From: Actinomycetota bacterium
GTDB lineage: Bacteria; Actinomycetota; Thermoleophilia; UBA2241
Direction of reading: 5' to 3'
Length of the DNA stretch: 9,466 nt
Assembly (NCBI GenBank): GCA_003164655.1
Contig: PLTW01000111.1
Location: 1 to 9,466 of the forward strand
Position numbers and translations under genes: made by a program. Positions 6,642 to 9,466 of the stretch are shown in pieces (within the stretch, counting starts at the first letter, position 1; every line of letters starts with the position of its first letter). A model generated the notes under the pieces. That model ran no database searches. It was not told the DNA's origin and saw only the letters and a program-made list of their open reading frames with translations.

Positions 6642-6811
6642 TGATCCGGATAACCGCTTGTGCGAATACATCGCTACTCTAACACCCGCCGGCGGCGGCA
6701 TGTCAACCGGGCACGATGGCGGCCCGCTGGCGGCGCCGGGTCGGCTCGTGGCGGCACCGGGGCGGCCGGCGATGGTTAACGACGCCGCCCGCGGAGGGTA
6801 CAACCACCGCC
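6642..6811. promoter_or_regulatory. Divergent intergenic region between arsR and the DUF255 gene
   Basis: These 170 bp separate two genes that point away from each other. The minus-strand side holds the arsR promoter. On the plus strand only a weak candidate was found (TTGATC at 6641-6646, AATACA at 6665-6670, spacing 18), so no firm plus-strand promoter can be claimed. Bases 6690-6780 are GC-rich and low in complexity. Confidence 0.45.
6662..6706 (-). promoter_or_regulatory. Promoter and candidate operator of arsR
   Basis: On the minus strand a perfect TTGACA (6706-6701) is followed by TAGAGT (6681-6676) at a 19-bp spacing, longer than the usual 17. Just downstream, across the expected transcript start, is the inverted repeat GCGA-N5-TCGC (6662-6674). 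ArsR repressors commonly bind such elements overlapping their own promoter. The leader to the ATG at 6641 would be about 28 bases. Prediction only; the long spacer lowers confidence. Confidence 0.5.
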
Positions 6812-8659
6812 ATGATCCCGGCCGACAACGACCACCCCACCAGCGCCGGCAGGCCGCTCAGTGCCGACCCCGGCAGCGACCTGCGCTTCTCGCCCCGGCC
6901 CAATCGCGCCCACGAGATCGCCTGGCGGGCGTGGGACGACGAGGCCTTCGACGAAGCTCGCCGGGCCGGCAAGCCGGTGCTGCTGGCCATTTCCGCTGTG
7001 TGGTGTCACTGGTGCCACGTGATGGACGAGACGACCTACTCCGACGTGCGGGTCATCGCCGCGATCGCCGCGGGCTTCGTCGCCGTGCGCATCGACAACG
7101 ACCGCCGGCCCGACCTGAACCGGCGCTACAACATGGGCGGCTGGCCGACCATCGCCTTTCTCACGCCATCCGGCGACGTGCTGACCGGCGCAACCTACCT
7201 GCCGCCCGACCAGCTCCTCACACTCCTCGAACGCGTGCGCGACTACTACGCCGAGCACCGCGACGAGCTGGCGGGCGCGGCGGCGGGCGGCGCGGGCGCG
7301 GCGCCCGCCGCACACGCCGTGGCGACACCGCCGGCCGCAACGGCCGCGACCGACCTCGCAGCGGCCGCGGCCGCGGTCTGCCGCGGCATCGCGGCGCTCT
7401 ACGATCCGCTCCACGGCGGCCTGGGGACCGAGCCCAAGTTTCCTGCGCCCGAAGCTCTCAGCCTCCTGCTGACCGCCGGCGTGCGCCACGGCGACGAGCG
7501 CCTGCTGGCGATGGCTCTGCACTCGCTCGACGCCCTGGCGGCCGGCGAGATCCACGACGCTGTCGAGCATGGGTTCTTTCGCTACGCGACGCGGCGCGAC
7601 TGGTCGGCCCCGCACTACGAGAAGATGCTCGACGACAATGCCCGACTGGCGCTCCTCTACCTCGACGCCTTCGCGTTCACCGGACGCGCACCGTACGCCG
7701 ACATCGCAGCGGCCGTGATCGACTACCTGACGACCGTCCTGCAAGTGCCCGGCGCGCCACTGTTCTTCGGCAGCCAGGACGCCGACGAGCACTATTACAG
7801 CTACGACGCCGTCGGACGCGCCCGCGTGGCGGTCAAGCCGGCGCTCGACCGCACGATCTTTGTCGACGGCAGCGCACTGGCGGCGCGCGCCCTGCTGCGC
7901 GCCGCGGTCCTGTTCGAGCGGCCGGACCTTCTGAACACGGCCCTTTCCGCCGCCGACCACCTGTGGGAGCGCGGCCACGGACGCCACGGCATGGTCCACT
8001 ATCTGGGCGGGCCCGTCGACGGGCTGCTCGGCGACCAGTCGCAGATGGCCGCCGCGCTGCTCGACGCCTACGAGGCCACCGGCGACCGCACCTGCCTCGC
8101 CCGCGCTCGCCTACTGGCCGACTGGGCTCTCGAGCGTCTGCACAGCCGCGACGGCCGCTTCACCGACCGGTCAGGGGCGACCGCCGCGGCGCCGGCGGGC
8201 GTGCGCGACGCGCCGTTACCGGTGCTCGAGGGCGGCGCCGAGATGGCCGACGACCTCACCCGCCTTGCCGCTCTGGGCGGCGAGGCGGCCTACCGTGAGG
8301 AGGCGGCCCGGACGCTTGCCGCGTATGCCGGCGACGCCGCCGCGGCCGGCCCCCAGGGCGCCTCATGGGCCCTCGCGGTCATGCGCTTCGCGGAGCACCC
8401 GACCCACATCGTGGTCGTGGGCTCCCGCGGCGATGCGCAGGCCGGCGCGCTGCTGCGCGCCGGCCTGCGCATCGCCGAACCCCTGCGCTCCGTGCAGCTC
8501 CTCGACCCCGACGCCGACGCCGAGACGATCGCCCGCGATGGGTACGCCGTCAAGACCGGCAGCGCGGCGGCCTTCGTCTGCCTCGCCGGGGTCTGTCTCG
8601 CCCCCACCTCCGACCCCGCTCGTCTGGCCGAGCTGGTCGCCGGCCCGGCCCGCGACTGA
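6812..8659 (+). CDS. DUF255/YyaL-type protein: thioredoxin-like domain plus alpha/alpha-barrel-like region
   Basis: The 615-residue product belongs to the DUF255 family (YyaL; SSP411/SPATA20 in animals). The N-terminal thioredoxin-like domain has WCHWCHVM (residues 64-71, Cys 65 and 68), a following FVAVRIDNDRRPDLNRRY stretch and the cis-proline loop GGWPT (109-113). From about residue 190 comes the helical part resembling six-hairpin glycosidase or epimerase folds, with GGLGTEPKFP, EHGFFRYATRRDWSAPHYEKMLDDNA and GDQSQMAAALLDAYEATG. The conserved family lead SPYLLQHA..NPV.W is altered to FSPRPNRAHEIAWRAW, and a few residues usually before GGWP are missing, so this is a divergent member. The biochemical role of the family is not established; thiol-redox chemistry is inferred. 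The start ATG has GGAGGG 13 bases upstream, rather far; an in-frame ATG at 6716 would add 32 Arg-rich residues and seems spurious. No metal or FAD site seen. Confidence 0.9.
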   Translation: MIPADNDHPTSAGRPLSADPGSDLRFSPRPNRAHEIAWRAWDDEAFDEARRAGKPVLLAISAVWCHWCHVMDETTYSDVRVIAAIAAGFVAVRIDNDRRPDLNRRYNMGGWPTIAFLTPSGDVLTGATYLPPDQLLTLLERVRDYYAEHRDELAGAAAGGAGAAPAAHAVATPPAATAATDLAAAAAAVCRGIAALYDPLHGGLGTEPKFPAPEALSLLLTAGVRHGDERLLAMALHSLDALAAGEIHDAVEHGFFRYATRRDWSAPHYEKMLDDNARLALLYLDAFAFTGRAPYADIAAAVIDYLTTVLQVPGAPLFFGSQDADEHYYSYDAVGRARVAVKPALDRTIFVDGSALAARALLRAAVLFERPDLLNTALSAADHLWERGHGRHGMVHYLGGPVDGLLGDQSQMAAALLDAYEATGDRTCLARARLLADWALERLHSRDGRFTDRSGATAAAPAGVRDAPLPVLEGGAEMADDLTRLAALGGEAAYREEAARTLAAYAGDAAAAGPQGASWALAVMRFAEHPTHIVVVGSRGDAQAGALLRAGLRIAEPLRSVQLLDPDADAETIARDGYAVKTGSAAAFVCLAGVCLAPTSDPARLAELVAGPARD

Positions 8660-8680
8660 GCAGCCGGGCACCTCGCCGGT

Positions 8681-8725
8681 TCGTCGGCGGGAATAGTGCC
8701 GACGATCCGCCGGCGGGGATAGTAT
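8681..8725. repeat. Hairpin and 13-bp direct repeat after the DUF255 gene
   Basis: A perfect 8-bp inverted repeat (TCGTCGGC 8681-8688, GCCGACGA 8698-8705, 9-base loop) starts 21 bases after the DUF255 stop. It is followed by the 10-bp palindrome CCGCCGGCGG (8707-8716). The element CGGCGGGAATAGT (8685-8697) recurs as CGGCGGGGATAGT (8711-8723), a 26-bp period with one mismatch. The second copy runs into TAGTAT (8720-8725), a possible -10 for the next gene. No U-tract follows, so an intrinsic terminator is not supported. Confidence 0.6.
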
Positions 8726-8795
8726 CGCTGCGACGACGAAGGCATCCGCCGCGGCCGCGTGCGGATCGCCGACATCAAGATGAAGCGAGGTGCGC

Positions 8796-9431
8796 ATGCT
8801 CACGCTCTACCAGGCCGAATGGTGCCCGTACTGCCACCGGGTGCGGCAGGTGCTGACCGAGCTCGAGCTGACCTACACGTGCGTGAACGTCCCGGTGCAG
8901 CGTGCCGAGCGCACACAGATGCGCGAGCTGTCGGGCCAGGATGCCGTGCCGGTGCTCAAGGACGGCCGCAAGGTCATCGTCGGCTCCGATGAGATCATCA
9001 CGCACTTGCGGGCCCGCTACCCCGCGCCCGACGACGCCGAAGCCCACGCCGAAGTCGGCCGCTTTCGCGTAGTGCTCGAGCTCGACGAGGGGCCCGAAGA
9101 GGCGCTTGCCCTGCTGCGCGAGGTGTTCGCGACCACCGACATCACGATAATCTCCGAGACCCGCGGCTACGAGCTCGGCTCCGACCGCCTGCCCGAAGGC
9201 TACGTGCTGCTGCAGGCCACCGCCGTCTGGGCCATGGAGCAGGCGGCCGCGGTCGACCCCACGGTGCCGGCGGCGAGCTCGTTCCCGATCGCCGTGTTCG
9301 CCGTCGACGGCGGCAGCGCGATCGCCGTGACCCGGCCCTTCGCCGAAGCCTGGCTCTACGGCAACCCCGCCTTGAGCAAGCTCACCATGGCGGTGACCCA
9401 GGGCGTCTACGAGGCTCTCCAGAAGCTGTGA
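8796..9431 (+). CDS. Glutaredoxin-like domain fused to a DUF302-like domain
   Basis: The 211-residue product starts with a glutaredoxin/GST-N-like fold: MLTLYQAEWCPYCHRVRQVL contains the CPYC dithiol site (residues 10-13). The cis-proline turn DAVPVL and the SDEIITHL helix follow, ending near residue 75. After a short Pro/Asp/Ala linker, residues about 86-211 resemble DUF302: a beta-alpha-beta start (FRVVLELDEGPEEALALLREVF), then GYVLLQATAVWAMEQAAAVDP and SSFPIAVFAVDGGSAIAVTRP. The DUF302 match is by eye and less certain than the glutaredoxin part. An in-frame GTG at 8790 could serve instead and adds two residues; ATG at 8796 was preferred because the GTG is part of the GAGGTG that could act as ribosome site, although that leaves a short 3-base spacing. 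The gene lies 136 bp after the DUF255 gene on the same strand, so co-transcription is possible. A thiol-disulfide or deglutathionylation-like role is inference. Confidence 0.82.
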   Translation: MLTLYQAEWCPYCHRVRQVLTELELTYTCVNVPVQRAERTQMRELSGQDAVPVLKDGRKVIVGSDEIITHLRARYPAPDDAEAHAEVGRFRVVLELDEGPEEALALLREVFATTDITIISETRGYELGSDRLPEGYVLLQATAVWAMEQAAAVDPTVPAASSFPIAVFAVDGGSAIAVTRPFAEAWLYGNPALSKLTMAVTQGVYEALQKL

Positions 9432-9446
9432 CGCGTGGGCAGCGGC

Positions 9447-9466
9447 GGGGGGGGGGGGGGGGGGGG
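9447..9466. other. Terminal run of 20 G, probable sequencing or assembly artefact
   Basis: The window ends in 20 uninterrupted G. No other homopolymer in the window is nearly as long. Two-colour Illumina chemistry calls dark cycles as G, and such tails can survive at contig ends, so this is better read as an artefact than as biology. Bases 9432-9446 between the stop and the run hold nothing recognisable. Confidence 0.75.

Noticed and set aside
3078..6644. An 1188-codon open frame on the plus strand, antisense to the oxidoreductase and arsR.
   Set aside because: Its product is rich in His, Asp, Val, Gln and Arg with no domain, as expected when the antisense of a GC-rich gene lacks stops. The minus-strand frame carries all the family motifs.
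6642..6803. A 54-residue N-terminal extension of the ArsR regulator starting at 6803.
   Set aside because: It would code across the predicted promoter, is Pro/Ala-rich and makes the protein longer than is usual for the family.
8265..8856. Several open frames on both strands over the end of the DUF255 gene.
   Set aside because: Pro/Arg/Ala-rich shadow translations overlapping the gene with clear family motifs.

Overview
The window is very GC-rich DNA with dense, strongly biased coding. It fits a high-GC bacterium, most likely an actinomycete-like lineage (Thermoleophilia or Coriobacteriia type); this placement rests only on base composition, promoter style and gene content. It reads as one end of an assembled contig: a gene runs off the left edge, and the right edge ends in 20 consecutive G, which looks artefactual.

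Left block, minus strand (1-2835): a three-gene operon. A TetR-family regulator comes first, then a 14-TM DHA2/EmrB-type MFS exporter, then the first 122 residues of a condensation-superfamily (HxxxD-type) acyltransferase. The acyltransferase start overlaps the exporter stop (GTGA). Ahead of tetR there is a recognisable promoter (TTGACG-17-TAAGGT) and an array of three operator-like boxes spaced exactly 19 bp apart, which suggests autoregulation. The layout suggests export, and perhaps acylation, of a lipid-like or hydrophobic compound.

Non-coding spacer (2713-3101): from right to left it holds a candidate minor promoter, a strong Rho-independent terminator read on the minus strand, a perfect 15-bp tandem duplication, and the tetR promoter and operators.

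Middle block, minus strand (3102-6706): a two-gene operon. A small ArsR-family regulator is followed 27 bp later by a 1054-residue flavo-iron-sulfur oxidoreductase. This enzyme has an FAD-binding PCMH domain, an FAD-oxidase C-terminal domain, two 4Fe-4S motifs, two complete five-cysteine CCG domains of the HdrB/GlpC type and an unusual Met/Pro-rich tail.

Right block, plus strand (6812-9431): a DUF255/YyaL-type protein (thioredoxin-like domain with WCHWCH plus an alpha/alpha-barrel-like region), then a glutaredoxin-like domain (CPYC) fused to a DUF302-like C-terminal domain. The middle and right blocks together have a redox/thiol theme. No RNA genes, CRISPR array, insertion sequence or prophage gene was seen.
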